A stretch of DNA of 64,000 bases from Carposina sasakii. Lineage: Eukaryota; Arthropoda; Insecta; Lepidoptera; Carposinidae. Of this stretch, positions 12,212 to 26,188 are shown one piece after another; within the stretch, counting starts at the first letter, position 1; every line of letters starts with the position of its first letter. Location of the stretch: the NCBI GenBank assembly GCA_014607495.2, contig CP053160.1, positions 1,674,001-1,738,000 of the forward strand, given 5' to 3'. A program made the position numbers and the translations under genes. Under the pieces are notes generated by a model that was given only the letters and a program-made list of their open reading frames with translations, was not told the DNA's origin and made no database searches.

Positions 12212-12599
12212 GCTCCTTTCCTTCGAACTGGCTCATTAGTTATGGTTATTGAATGCTACATGTATCATTGAGCTTATGCTGCGTGCTGCACGATGTTGAG
12301 CCAAGTTTCTGAACGGTTAGGTCTAATGTTAGTGTCTCAAATTATATTTCGTCACGGCATACACATTACATGCCATATATACACTACTTCTGACCAATAG
12401 ACAAGTGGCTAGTCCATTTATGTTCCTCGAATGAAGAGGGAGTTAACTCTTAGCTTAACATAAGTAGGTAATCTCATCTACAAACGAGATCCCAAGTGAA
12501 CCACGGATTTACAGTATAGACGATTGGTTATGAGGTGCATTATCAGCGACAATGTAATTGCATAGCATTTATCGACCTATTTTTGTTCAAAAGGGGTAA

Positions 12600-12765
12600 T
12601 CATAACTGTAGGATCATCTCAAAGAGATCCCAATGCCACGTTTAGTATAGCGAGGTTAATAATCAGCGACAAGTTGCTAGCTTATCCCCTGAGAGAATAC
12701 CCGAGTTCCTTAGTCGACTCTCACCACATGTTCGGAAGGTGTTGCATCTGATATTTTCTAGTAAA
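12600..12765. repeat. Dispersed repeat, copy 1
   Basis: Shares CCTGAGAGAA, a TTCTTAGTCGA-like stretch and CGGAAGG(T/A)G with 46,600-46,705. Class unknown. Confidence 0.45.
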
Positions 12766-13236
12766 GCCCTGCATCAGCTTAGTAATCAAGATTATCTATA
12801 ATATACGAAGGCATGAAACATATTAATAGAGTCGTATTCATCCAAAAACACAAAGAAATATAAACTGACACGCGCACATTGTCTATCAACGTAATTACAT
12901 TACCTGCAACTAATTACGTTTTCGACTAAAACAAAAGACGAAAAATCAATTATAATCTCCATGAAATTCTAACAATAACAATAGATACATACATAAAGCT
13001 GTTAATAGAGGTAGAGATATCAATACAATTAGGATATCCGGCGAGAGTTTCCCACCGCTGGGCTCAGAACTGATTTCCACCACAATAGGGCGATAATTAA
13101 GAGGAACCGAAGGTGAGGTTAACCTCGGTGATGGTTATGTTAGTTAGTTTCTACCTAGTTCATGTAACATCGTTTTGCATTGGTGTTCGTTATTACCCAA
13201 CCGCGCCTGAAGGAAACATAACATAACCCTATGTTT

Positions 13237-13310
13237 TTGTGTGTATATTTCTTTGCCACGCTCTAGCTAGAGCATAAACATCTTGTCGCATTTTGAACTT
13301 GAGAGGTATC
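13237..13310. repeat. Empty-site paralog of the hAT-like insertion locus
   Basis: TATATTTCTTTGCCACGCTC and TTTTGAACTTGAGAGGTATC match the sequence on either side of the element at 8,271-8,491, but here they are joined without the insert. This shows the flanks are themselves a dispersed repeat. Confidence 0.65.
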
Positions 13311-13363
13311 ATTTCGTCTTGGTCGTGAGAGTGACACTGGGTCATTTTTTTTTACACTGTTGG

Positions 13364-13536
13364 CCCCTTGATTACGTAAAATAATATCAAAGACGAAGCC
13401 GCGCGATCGCGATAATTGAGAGTGTATGTGTGCGCGGAGCTAGGTGCGGGGCGCGGGAGAACGCCGAGCACTCGTTGCGATCACGATCGCGATCGCGCGG
13501 CTTCGGCTTTGCTATTGCTTTTACGTAATCAGGGGG
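13364..13536. mobile_element. GC-rich fold-back MITE, copy 1
   Basis: Ends CCCCTTGATTACGTAAAA and TTTTACGTAATCAGGGG are inverted repeats. Inner arms AAGCCGCGCGATCGCGAT and ATCGCGATCGCGCGGCTT pair. The centre AATTGAGAGTGTATGTGTGC recurs at 38,846-38,952. Confidence 0.75.
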
Positions 13537-14950
13537 CGGGTGTTTTTCTTTAAATAAATGAGGTTATTTTCTCATCGATAATAGCGGTTTGACTTGATCA
13601 CGTTATCTAACGTATGTGCTAGATGAAGGCTTCCCATTGGCGAAGATATTACGATGATGAGATTCTATCGATTCGTTTAATAAACCACGTCTAACTCAAC
13701 CACTAAATATCTAGAGAGATATATTTTACTTATTCTAAGCCATAGCTTCAGTGATCGTAGAGCCAAGCTTCACCTGTTTAGATAATAACAAACAATAAAA
13801 TTCATGACTTGCTTGGAGATAAGTAGAGACTAGACACGGTTGATGGTTACCGTGGTAAATATGATTACAGCGTATAATGAATAGATGTTGTTTTTGTTTT
13901 CGGTTAGTGTCATTGTCATATCATAAGCCTATATTTAAATTATCGAAGCACTTTTGAATGACTTTTTCAAATGATACTTACCTATTATAGAGTTTATTAT
14001 TAAAACTATAACATGCTAAAATAGTATTTTGGTAAGTAATTATTATAATAAGTATGTGGTATACAAAGCAAAAACAAATAAAATTAATTTTGCAAAAACA
14101 ATTATCATTAATCAAAGCACATAAATTCAGCAAAAAAAATCTTCATTCTGCAAGCATCCATAGAGCTAACCATACAATAATCTAGCATAATAATCGTATT
14201 GTTCCTAATTTACAATTAATTACGATAAATGTGTTAAATACACCTTCTCTCACGAGGCGTCAGATAGAACCTTCGTATACACAACGGAGCCAGTTTCCTC
14301 TCCCACGGAGCTCCCAGAATGAACGACCTTGCAGACTTGTATCTACAAACTAAAGTATATGAAAGGGAAGTGTTTATCGGAATTGTTTAGTAGATATTAA
14401 GCCAAAACCTACTGATCAGGTAATAATTTTATTTAGCTTTAGCTTAATAGATACAATAAATTCCAAGTTCTAAGAGGGTTGAGATTCATGGCAGTATGTC
14501 TATGGGCACTCATTAACTAATAATTAACAAAAGCAGAAAATATAATTAGCATTTCTTTCAGTGTACCATACATCACACTTAACATGAAAACACATTTTGC
14601 TCCATAGCATTTTTTCATACCCACATGTATGGACCAGAGTCAGAGAACAGAATAAGTACTTTTAACTGATAAATCAAATATTTTCAAAGGTCGTCATTAT
14701 CAAATCAACAATGTTAGACATCAATAAACTATTTAGGAAATTAGTTTTACCCATTTAGCTATTTTGATGCCAATCATTTAGACGTAGATAGCGGATTTAA
14801 AGCATTTGCAAGGAAAAACATCATTACTTCTAGGATTAATGAAAATAATTGTGGGACTTCCTGTACATTGGTAAAATATGATTTAATAAGAGTAGAAAAA
14901 TATCAATTTAATAGAAACTTAAATCCAAGGCAAAGGAAACCCAATACTTA

Positions 14951-15240
14951 CCAGGGGGGCAATTCTTGAAAATTTTTGAGCCGAAACGCCATAACAAACC
15001 GTTAACGAAACGCGGTGCGAAGAAATATATAATATACTTACCTACCGCTTAAGTAATGAGGTATATTTTAGCACGCATCGGTCGCGAAGTTTAACAGAAT
15101 TAAAACAAATATCTGCCTCGTGCTATGTGACATAATTATGTCACCATAAAGTAATTATTGCTTTGTTCTGAGCGTCTACAACGAACGGTTCCGTTTCGGC
15201 TTCGTTCCAACTCGAGACTTTTCGAGAATTGACCCCCTGG
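14951..15240. mobile_element. MITE with CCAGGGGG terminal repeats
   Basis: 290 bp. Left end CCAGGGGGGCAATTCTTGAA and right end TTCGAGAATTGACCCCCTGG are inverted copies; GAGCCGAAACG pairs with CGTTTCGGCTTCG-like sequence further in. Confidence 0.72.
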
Positions 15241-18200
15241 TGCCTTATTATTTATCATTATCTAGATTCGTCTATGAATCTTTAGATATATACATTTATA
15301 TAAACATGACTATGTTCCCAGAATGGGCTAGCTGAACTACATTAATAAACTCAAAAACCTCAGTCCTACTGGTCCAACTAAGTTTTACAAGGATTTTAAA
15401 AATTAATAATTTCTAGTTGACAAATTGTCCTTAGTAGGTTTAACATAAAGAACACCATACAACAGTTCTATTCCACAATAACTATTAATATACCTCGCCG
15501 GATTAAAGCCAGCTGGATAAATGTAGATTATATTAATATTATTATTAAAACAACTTTAGTTTTATCATACATTTATAAAACAGCTTTACAAATACGGTTG
15601 CGATCCGTCAGTGTCATATACGAATTTAATTTCACTTTCGAAGAAGAGTGTTTGATTATGAAAGCCTTTTATCTCGCATTACACAAGTCGAGAATAGTAG
15701 AGATTACATCTCGAGCTATTAGTAGCTATTCATTCATACTGTTTTATTTCTCTTTGTATCTTGTTAAAAGTTGAAATATACTCGACGCTAACAAAAGACA
15801 TCAACGGGTTGGCGTAGTCGACTCATATTTAATTTAAGACTTACGCGAAGGTAGTTTTCAATATTTAAAATGCGGTTTTAGAATTATTAACGCAAAAATC
15901 TTAATTAATGACGTTATTAGGTATATTATGTACCTAATACCAAAATAGCATTTTGTATTATTTATAAAATAACAAAATTTATAAGTGGGTAGGTACCTAA
16001 ACTATCACCATAAAATAGATTAATGCAGCTTGTACCAGTTTCAAGTTTAAAACTATAGTAATTACAATAAGGAAGCATATGCTTAAAGGTAGGTACGAAC
16101 ATTCTTTATAAATTTAATTACAATTGAATCCATAAAAAAAACAATTAACATAATAATGAACCTGCTTATAGAATCGACATTTATTTTTTTGTTAAGTTTT
16201 CTCGTAAATAAGATATTTCGCTGGCCTTTGCATTGGAAACACTGACGGACAAGTTCTGTTTATACATAGTAGGTACCTATAATATATTTATTTATACACG
16301 GCCTTAAGGGTGTGGTCGCACAATGCAAACGAGTTGCAGAATGTTTAGTTTAATATTAAAGCTGGGGAAATGTTACGATATATTAAAATAAGTGTGTTGT
16401 AATTAATTTTCCCAATAGTTTCGGTATTTACTTGCTGTAATGACTGCCGACGACTTTGTCCGCCTATTTTAGAATTATTATTATTTTCTAGGGTACAATA
16501 CGTAGACTCCATGAATATAACTTCTTTTACTGACTGTTGTGTAGAGCCATTCAATTATGTAGATATTTTATAACAAGAAAATTAAGATAATTAAAGTAAA
16601 AACCGAACAACTTAGGCAACAATTATTAATAATTTTGATCTGCATAACAAGCATAACAAAACCTAGATTTTCTAGACTTGATTGCATAACGGTTGCATTA
16701 CTTATTTAGTTTATTGGAAGTTAGCAATGAAAGTGCAACTTGATAGACTTTCGACATGGCTTCAGTCTCGAATTTGTTTCACCATTAGATTCTGTCGAAG
16801 AAAGAAATCGGTGCATAAAATAAATTAGGTCCGCTAGTATAAGGACGGTTGCAGTTAGCCTTGCAACATGTTAACGACTATTTTCGATACTAGAGATCAC
16901 AAAGAATCTCGCATTTTAATTACAAATTTTATATTTTATATGAAAACAATTGAAAAATAATAATTAATGTTAATGAAGTTAGAGCTATCGCAAATTATTA
17001 CTTATTTATATTTATAACTTTCGTTGTCGATCGCCATCCGCGTAGTATAGTTAGTAGAGATTTGATTTCTCCGCGCATTACAGTGTGGCTTCCTCACGCC
17101 GGTTTCTCTATCCACTCATCATTAACTGATGCACTCGCGTGGCCAATAAACAGTATGACCAATCATAGTTTTAATGTTAGCTCGGTTGATGATTTTATAT
17201 TGAAGGTGATCTAACTACCATAAAGTATACCATGGGGTACCTGCTTATTCACTGTGTTATCCTGCTATACCTAAAGCCAATAACCTTGTGAAAGCTGCGT
17301 GGTTCTACCATAGAGCTCTATTATAAACCTGCGTAGCCTTCTAACGTGGGTGTCATTATAAATACACACCCAGACACGATCCTAATAGGGCACATTATTT
17401 TCCCGGGGCAGGTTTCAACCCGCGACCCTACCTACCCATGCCAGAGGTCATCAAAGATCAACTTTACTCAGTACGAGTATTTAGGTATATTGGATACTTT
17501 TAAATAAAGCTGTAATCGAACAAGTAACCACAAAAAGCAAAAACTCCTGTATGAAATGCCTTCCCAAAATAAATTGACATTTCAAACCACAATAAGTAAA
17601 AAAAATGTGTAGACAATTTATTGAGCGTATAAAAGTAAAAGAAGCACATAGCTTGCCGAGTCAAGCGAAGCTTCGGAATGCTTGAGACGTGAACGTATGT
17701 AGTCAAGGACGCGTAGCTATAGTGACTGTGCGGTGTGTACCACACAGAACACAGAGATATATATCCACTGCTAGCATATCATGCCATACTAGTACATCAT
17801 CTACGTAGCCTCATTATATCTTATCAATAATTTACCCGTAGCATTGACAAGACAAATAGGCTTGGCGTCAAGTATGCAGTCGGGAGCTGATTTTCGGTCA
17901 ATGAAAAAACAAAATTTTTCGTATGTCTGAGCCACTGAACTTTTTTGTAGACTAATGCTTTCAGAAGATGCAATATCTCTATTTCAACTTGGTAAATCTT
18001 AGATATAATATACCCTAGGATTTCAGCTATAGTGATTGTCAAATCCATCGACATAATGATCTCTACTATACAAGATACGAGTACCAACGACTTATTTATG
18101 AACATTTGAAAAGAAAATGCCGAACCGACATGTTTGGTTTATCTAAGGAAATGCTTATATCGTTCTTTCCATTAGATGATACGGAGAGGACAAAAGCTTA

Positions 18201-19190
18201 GGTAGGTACACTATCGTCCTATAAGAGTGAGGAAATAGAATGCACTGGTGTTTGCGCACACATTTGTGTACTATAATATCTCCTGCGCAAATAGTCAATC
18301 TCAGTGAGAATGATCGCGAGTTTGGCAGCCATGATGGAAATATTCTTACGAGGACCCCGTAAAATAAATACATATAGTTCATAGAAGCGGAAGAGAGAGA
18401 TATTACACGGAAATAGTACCTACCTGCACCTTGTTTTATAAACATGAGTTACCTTCGTTACTTTGTAAGTTAGTCTATAACATATAATATTTAGAGAAGG
18501 CAAGCAGTCTTAAATTATAATAAAAGTATAACAATCGAATGGTTACAATACAATCAATGTGTATTTTTAATATACTAGGTATTATAAGCCTTTATGGCAA
18601 AAATCAACAAGGTGTAGGTACTAAGTCAATTTGAAGATTTCTGAAGAAAAATACACATGTAGGCCGTAGGTAGATGAGGATCAGGCAAACCTTCTAAATA
18701 CTAATTCGTCTATGCTTGCTATAGTAGAGACATTTCCCTATATTTAGTATTTAATTAAGAGACCGCTACCATGACAGTCTCTTTTGTGTAAAAAAAATCG
18801 CAACAATGTATTTAGTTCTTTAAAAATGGATAGACCACATTGTTATACAGGTCGCCAAATGACTAATGCCTGCAAATTGTAGGTAATGCGATAATTACAA
18901 TCAATGGAATTTTAAAATACTGATTTTTAACTATAATATAATGTAACTGGTTTAATTTATTTAAATATTATGTAATAAACCTTCTTCTAAACCAGACCAT
19001 TTTAGGTAGGTAAATATATAAATTATGTTTGAATTATTGTCTTGGAAATTTTTATGTCGAAAATTTTAATAAAAATTACTACCTATATAGGTAGGTATTT
19101 TTTTATCGGATACTTAAGTATTAGTGTCCTTAAAATATATATGTATGTACTTATTATGAATTACGTAACTTATTATACGAGAGTCAGTCC
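15241..19190. other. Gene-free stretch
   Basis: About 4 kb of AT-rich DNA; frames of 60-96 codons on the minus strand (17,500-18,445) are hydrophobic but lack start context, splice signals or family motifs. Only a SINE remnant at 17,380 was recognised. Confidence 0.5.
17380..17455 (-). mobile_element. tRNA-like SINE remnant
   Basis: On the minus strand it reads GGGTCGCGGGTTGAAACCTG, a B-box-like segment, after TGACCTCTGGCATGGG. Short and degenerate. Confidence 0.3.
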
Positions 19191-19390
19191 AGTGTACAAG
19201 TCAGTAGAGGGACAAGAGGGTCTTGGCGTTATAGGCGATGGGCTGACCACCTGTCACCACTAACCGAACTTGTACATCTCAACTATACCCTCAAAATTGG
19301 TCAGAAGTGGCACCATGTGGTTCTTTCGGCCCTTGGTGCTCTGCCTACCCCGTAAGGGATAGAGGCGTGATTATATGTATATATGTATTA
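19191..19390 (+). mobile_element. SINE with TATG-rich tail, copy 1
   Basis: Matches 46,375-46,562 along most of its length (GGCGATGGGCTGACCACCTG, CCTCAAAATTGGTCAGAAG, CGGCCCTTGGTGCTCTGCCT) and ends in an ATATGTATATATGTAT tail, as many lepidopteran SINEs do. Confidence 0.65.
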
Positions 19391-19399
19391 TACTGTATA

Positions 19400-22300
19400 C
19401 AGGGTGTAACAGAAAAGGTATTTTTAACTTTTTTCCTACTTTGCTTTTGGGTTCACATTATTATCCTTTCTTTTACACTCTATGAGTAGGTATATCTTAT
19501 ATCTAGGTATCTCAATATCTAGTATCTAGAGTTCGCAATTCTTGAGAAAGCATAATAATAAACGCAAATGGCGACATTACGCATAATCAAACAGAGAAAT
19601 CCGCGCAAATCGAATCGGGAGAAATTAGCCGAATACTCGAATACCTGCGGGCAGTTTATTTAACAACCTGATAGTTACTTAATCAACCGGACTCTGCTTT
19701 CGTCAGCCTTGGGTAAAAGCGATGATGCGATCACATATTACGTATAAAATTATGGTAATAAAATATTAAAAAAAACCTGCTCAAGCCGATTAATATAATG
19801 ATACATAGTTATAATTTTATTCTCGCTTTTGTTCTAAGGCACCCTGTATACTGATAGGTCTAAATAACTTGTTTAAAAGTAGGTACGTATGTACTTATAA
19901 TCTAGAATAGAAAGACCCGCACTTATGAATCTAGGAATATTTTGTGATCAAATAAATTGTACTTAACTGTATCATTAACTTACCATTTTAAATAACGGAC
20001 TTATACTCCTCCGATCAAAATTTCCCATGTCCGAATTTTTTAAATTAAGTACACATTAAAGTCAATGCACAAGATTATCCTTTTCTAGCTTACTGAATTC
20101 CCTCCAAATAAAATAGTCTAAACTATCACATAACTAAATCACAGCATCACAAATTACAATCCCATGCACTTTGTACTATAATGTCACTGCCCATCAAGTC
20201 GATAAAAAAAAATTAAAATGTCAAGTCGTTCGAATTTGGAAACGCGTTGGGCGGGAAACGTCGAACCACGCTAGCTGCGCGCCACAGACTGCAAGATGGC
20301 TGTTTTTTGATGGTTCACACGACTACACGAGCCAATTCACTTTCTACGACGACCTTACGTTGTATGCGAGTTGTAATTAAGCATAAAGCTTTACGTAACT
20401 TGCCGATGTAACCCACTGCAGGTTCGATTTCCGCAAATTTAATATTTTATTCGTAATTAAGATAATTTTTAAAATTAACCCCTTGTCGCAAATTATATTT
20501 GAAAATTTTCTACTTAAGTACGTATAAATAAATTTTGTTTCGCATATGACTTACGTGATTTAAGGTGTGTCCCCTAGATAGGACAGGTAGGGGGCTTCCA
20601 CAGTATGAGGGTCGCTATCCCTCTCAAACTCTCAATAGCAGATGGGCTACTTTAATTCTAAAAAATAAAATAGAATTTAGTTTAGGTAAGCTACCTACTT
20701 ATAAAAACTGAACAAAACTAAAATTATAACTCTTATCAAGTAAGTAGGTACTAAATAGATAAATACAAGTATTCAACTTAATATTTTTAGTCACGAGGAG
20801 TGGAACTAGATCGCAAATTTAACCGCATTCCGAATTGTGACTAGTTTTTGTACGACGCGGTAGAATAGGGGTCTAATGTGATAATATTTATTAACTCCTT
20901 ACCTACTAATAAAAAGCTTTAAACTAGGTATAAGCTATTGATAGTTTATTTTAATTGATATTTAATATATTTTGTATTTATTATTATTTACCTACGTGTG
21001 GTTTGGTAGCAGGGTTGGTGTTTATTTAGGAAAATAGGTTGGATCCAAAAGGAGTTCTTTTGTAACAAACAATGCAAAGCAAACATGTTATTAAGGTTAA
21101 AGTTCATGCTTAATTATTTAGTAGGCATGATACTCAGTAAAACCTTCCCTTCTTTTTTATTGCAGCTATTATAATTCTTTTTTAAAGGTGTACCTACAGA
21201 ATGTACCGTTGTTAGGGGTTACTAAACCACAGTATTTTGCTTATACTTACTCTAGTGTATCTAGATATGTAATTCCATTTTAAATACTTAGTTAGTAATT
21301 TTACATTGGTGAATAGATATACTTAGGCTCTCTGTGGTGGGCTATTTACATTTCATTTACTACTTATTTCCTCGCTACAAAGCAAGCACTCCGTGATCAT
21401 AATAGGCACCCAGACAGATCACGTATGATCTAGGACACATTGAAGGCTATATCACACGATATCAAGAGAAGGGCAATGCAGAGAGTGCATTACCTAAGTA
21501 TAGCGACTGTTATTAGGTAGTGTTATAACTGCGTAAGCACTGGGCGACATTTCTAGGTCATAAGTAGATACATTGTTAAAACAAAAGGTCGAATGTAGTT
21601 TTTAGTTCCGCGAGATTTCTCCATTCAATCACTTTTCTAATTTACGTGATTGTAGGCCATGCAAAATGCACTAATTCGTCTTAGGGGAGGCGTGGCATGT
21701 GAAAGCCATGTTTTGAAAGAGCTACTGCAAGTATTTGGTTATTTCCTCAACTTGGATAACCTGTGGTTTCCTAGAATAGCGGTGCCAGTCATAGCTACCG
21801 TAAAGGAATTTTTCAGATGTCGGCACCGTTAGGACTCTACCGATGGCCGTTATATGACGACACCGCCATCATGTCGCCGCTAAAAACCACAAAGAGTATA
21901 GGCGTCGTGTAACTTCTATAACTACTGTAACTACTATGGGACCATAAATAGTTAGTAACTACATACATAATATCTACCTCATGTGGGCATTGTCCTTTTC
22001 TGAGAACTCTTGCCTACTCTATTGGTAGAAGAATATAACCTTAAGATATCCTAGGTTTATACTTTTTTAAATACTCTACTTGTAATAAATATTACTTTAC
22101 CTACTATTTTTATATCAATCACAGAATTTGCAATTATTTTGAATGTAGGTAGGTACCTTAATTTACCTTATTATTCTAGAAAAAACTATTCAGTTAAGTA
22201 CATATTTTTTATATTAATTCCACATTCATCAAGCAGCTCACTCATACGCAACGTTAACATAGTGCTCTGCTCAATGTCTATAATTTTCAAGTAAAATATT

Positions 22301-23385
22301 TCCAACATAAAAAGTGTTTAATTTATCTTCAAAACACCTTGTAAGTATGTAGATTGTACGTATCATGCTTCATGAGGTGTTTTTTCATTGAGACTTTTGT
22401 TTCGCGAAAACAAAAATCTACCATATTAACGTAACAAACCAGGATAAATGCAAAATTCATGCAAAACATGTGCCTCTAAAGATCGTTTTTTACAATTTCT
22501 ACCAGTATTACGTAGGTGCGGGCAATTTCTCTGATATTTCTAAATCGCTATCAACAAACACTTTCATTCCCGCTTGCTATTCCACACAGACAGCGGCCGG
22601 ACGCATACTCAGAACTTGAAGATGCGTATCCGTTTGAACTCTAAGGTTGGTGCTTTAGTGAGAACAGCAGCGGAGTGGAAAAACGATTTGTGAGATAAAA
22701 AAGTACTTACATAGAGTAAAACAACCGCATTGGTATACCTATTCTTTTACATAGGTAGGTACCTTACCTTACCTTACTTACTTACCTTAGAATAAAGAGA
22801 GTCCAGAAGCCATGATCACGAAAACTTTTGAAGCAAATTTAAGTCGGTTGAATCAATCTAGTTTATCCAGTCGGGCTGTAGACGTCAGTGGGATAACATT
22901 AAACGAATAATATTAATTATTCCAAATTGCGTGGTCCCTACCTGTAAAAATTGTACCGGGTCACTAAGTAAACACTTTAGGATCACATTTCACGTATAAG
23001 TAGCATAATTACTAGCCTTGGTATTTAAATATTGTATTTTACATTTTGTTTACAATTGTCACATAGAAAAATAAAGTGATGCCACATACAAAATTATTTC
23101 CCTATTTTTGTTAATAAATAGAAATAGGGTAAAAAATTATGCTTTTTGTAAGTAATCATCATCACAATAAAGATGATCAGGCGATAATTATACAATTTCA
23201 TGTAGGTACATACATGAACATTATGAAAAGTGATGATTGTGCAAACATGTTAGGGATTATGATTTTCGGACGATCGATATTCGGAGAAGAAAAGGACTAC
23301 CATTTTAATATTAAAAATGACACTCCAATGTTTATTTATCTGTATAAACTATTGGGTAGGTGCCTATAGAGATTTTATTTGTTCA
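19400..23385. other. Gene-free stretch with a few CpG-rich patches
   Basis: Starts with a CAGGGTGTAACAG MITE-end fragment (19,400). Patches around 20,210-20,350 and 22,560-22,680 are richer in CpG than their surroundings and hold ATGs in good context, but the frames close after four (20,294) and about 23 codons (22,623). Nothing else was seen. Confidence 0.4.
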
Positions 23386-23595
23386 TCCTACTAATATTAT
23401 AAAGGCGAAAGTTTGTAAATATGGATGGATGGATGTTTGTTACTCTTTCACGTAAAAACGGCTGGAGCGATTTTAATAAAATTTTCTATGGAGTTTTATT
23501 TATTTATTTATTCCGAAAAATATTTTTATCCCGGATAATTTCGACATTTTGATTTTTCTGCAGTCCACGCGGACAAAGTCGCGGGCGTCCACTAG
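23386..23595 (+). mobile_element. Lep1-like non-autonomous Helitron, copy A
   Basis: 210 bp. 5' end TCCTACTAATATTATAAAGG after A; 3' end a GC hairpin around GACAAAGTCGCGGGCGTCC, then CTAG before T. TC...CTAG ends with insertion between A and T are the Helitron signature. Confidence 0.78.
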
Positions 23596-24481
23596 TTTGT
23601 ACATAAATAATTGCATTCATTGCAATATTTGCAATTCGTTTTCTTTATTAATATTCACACTGACCTTATACTAAGGCCTTTTGGTATTTTATTACCTATT
23701 GTTTTTATTTAAACCCTAAAAAGTTGCAGTATTCCATGAGCTGGCAATAATCCTCGGAGGGGAAGGGAGGAAAGTGCGGGGCATTCGAGTCGATTTTTGC
23801 TTCAATACCTGTCATATATTTGTCTTTGATGACACATTCTGGAGCTTCCTTATTCTATGACTTATACATATTTATTCAATCCTGTTAACCTTATTCTTAT
23901 TCTTTATTGTACACATACAATTACATACAGACAGAAATTATGAAAGAAAATGTACAAAGGCGTGCTTATCTCTGAAAGAGATTTCTCCCAGCAAACCATC
24001 TGGATAAGTGATAATTAAATATAAAAGGTAAATATGCGTGAACACAGAATATATGTATAACAAAATTTGAATTTAACAAATAGATGCCCTAATCTAATCA
24101 ATATAATTAATAAAATATACCTACATAAACATACATAAATATCTAACCTGTTTTTATTGGCGAGATGCTCTATTTATATATATTTTAGATATGTACGCTT
24201 AAGGTTATTAGGTAGGTAGGTACTACGAAGTATTCTGTGGGAACGGGAATAAGGGTGCTAGCCCATAATTATGGAGCTTGGTTGATGCTCGCTACCCGCG
24301 GCGACTAGTAATCAATCCGCACCCTAATTGTTAGGAAGCGTGACGTGGTTGCCGATTAACCGCGAAATTTTGCTCAAGCCATTGAACTTTGAAAAGGATC
24401 GATGCAGCGATTGTAAGCATATATTAATTGTGTACTTACTTAGGTACCTACCAATTTAGTCTCTAAGCTACATACATATAC

Positions 24482-24598
24482 AGGATATTGGCATACACAT
24501 ACAAGAAAGGTACGTATGTAAAGCTATGAATATAGAGCCCACTATAAAGACCTATCTACAAAATTTGAGACTCGAAATCACATTTTTATTTTCCTAGT
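24482..24598 (+). mobile_element. CAGGGTGTAACA MITE fragment
   Basis: GCCCACTATAAAGACCTAT and AATTTGAGACTCGAAATCAC match the copies at 36,210 and 44,370. The right half is cut off by the CAGGATG MITE at 24,602. Confidence 0.55.
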
Positions 24599-24601
24599 AT
24601 A

Positions 24602-24945
24602 CAGGATGTTTTTTCATTGCCACCCTTAACGAAGGGTACGTACTCTATACATCAAATAAAGTAAGTTTATGCCAAAAAAAATGCTGGAAACGATGCAATC
24701 GAGGAATTTTTTTTGATTTTTTTTTAAGTACTGGATCGGACGAAAATTATAGAGTCCAATGCTAGTTTTTTCATAGACTGTATAGTAATACCTATGAAGA
24801 ATTCCTAATCAATTCAGGGATGTTCATACTTATTTTATATTATTTATTTTTTTATTTATTTCTTATAAGTTGTTACAACACAGCAATAACACTACGAAGT
24901 ATGCTTCCATGGAGAAAAATGAACGTTGACGACAAAATCACTCTG
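24602..24945 (-). mobile_element. CAGGATG MITE, copy d (minus, rearranged)
   Basis: It begins CAGGATGTTTTTTC after TA and carries the GTACGTACTCTATACATC block in reverse. Its distal part is interrupted by flanking sequence (see the direct duplication at 24,782 and 24,946). It sits inside a fragment of the CAGGGTGTAACA family. Confidence 0.6.
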
Positions 24946-24992
24946 TATAGTAATACCTATGGAATTCCTAAACAATTCAGGGATGTTCATAC
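24782..24992. repeat. 47-bp direct duplication around part of a MITE
   Basis: TAGTAATACCTATGAAGAAT and TCAGGGATGTTCATAC at 24,782-24,829 are repeated nearly exactly at 24,946-24,992. The first copy lies inside the MITE and the second is its true flank. Confidence 0.6.
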
Positions 24993-25084
24993 AATCTTCA
25001 CAAACAAACGTATGATTTAGAGTATCGAAAATAGATTCTCTGTAGTGGTCTTTATTGTGGACCATATCCATACAGTACCTAAAG

Positions 25085-25460
25085 CAGATCCTAGAAAAAT
25101 ACAACGAATACAACAAAAACATAATTACAGTGCAAAAGCTCTCAGAGCTTGCTGTAACACAGAGAGCGATTGAGAGCCTGGACAAAGTAAGCAACATAGA
25201 TCAGTTGATATACTCGCGAGAGTGGACCAACCGAAGTGGAGATTGGCAGGTCACTTATTGCGGGATAAACAGGGAAAGTGGAGCAAGGCAGTCACAGTCT
25301 GGTACCCGAGACAGGGGAAAAGAAGTCGTGGAAGACAACACATCAGATGGGAGGATGATTTGAAGCTAACGGCGGGAACCTTCTGGTGAAGGGTTGCCCA
25401 AGATAGGCAACAGTGGCAATTGTTGGAGGAGGCCTATGCCACTAGGTACACCAGTTTAAG
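25085..25460 (+). mobile_element. LINE C-terminal tail, broken
   Basis: Shifted frames give VTQRAIE, WRWAGH-like and GRQHIRWEDDLKLTAG, matching the domain that ends RTE-like elements. It faces a second tail on the opposite strand. Confidence 0.6.
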
Positions 25461-25559
25461 AGACATTCTATAACTAATTGAAGTAAAATTGCTAATATAA
25501 AATAGCTAATGGAAATAAAGGGTTTATTATTAGTGGTCTTTATTCATAGGATTTCGCTT

Positions 25560-25935
25560 AGCATCATCATTGCATCATCATGATTTACAGCCCTGAGAAG
25601 TCCACTGTTGGACATAGGCCTCCCCCAACAACCTTTCCGGGTCGGAAGCAGCCTGCATCCATCGGCCAGGTCATCCGTTCTGGCCTCAATACGTGGTAGC
25701 TATGTGCCCTGCCCATTGCCACTTTAGCTTGCTGTACCGTTGAGCTATGTCAGTGATCTTTGTACGTCTGCGGATCTCCTCATTTCTGATTCTATCACGC
25801 AGAGAGATCCCGAGCATAGCTCTTCCCATTGCTCGCTGTGCGATCACGATCACGCAGAGAGATCCCGAGCATTCTTTCCATGAGAGCACACACAGTTAGA
25901 GACTACGTCTCGGCACCGTAGGTCATCACCGGCTT
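25560..25935 (-). mobile_element. LINE C-terminal tail, minus strand
   Basis: On the minus strand it reads IAQRAMGRAMLGISLRDR, RNEEIRRRTKITDIAQRYS and KLKWQWAGHIA. Its 3' tail shows CATCATCAT on the plus strand near 25,562. Same family as 7,070-7,440. Confidence 0.72.
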
Positions 25936-26188
25936 CTAGTACATAGAACCCAAAACTAATTGATATGAATTTGATTTTTTTACTGTGGTTTTAAAGACAG
26001 TTATTAAAACGTGGTAGAAAAATTTTGGCTTCTTTTTGGCTCCGTGACCTTTTGCTTACTTTGTTTTATGCGATTAAAAACAAATATTAGTGATGTCCAT
26101 AATTTCATATAGTATAAATCTCAGGTATAAATATACCGCTTATTCAGTTTGATGTGTTAAGCTGTGACACCAATTTCGCAACATCCTA

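Noticed and set aside
22560..22690. Short conserved-looking exon (ATG CGT ATC CGT...)
   Set aside because: The frame closes after about 23 codons with no splice donor in frame; only mildly GC-rich.
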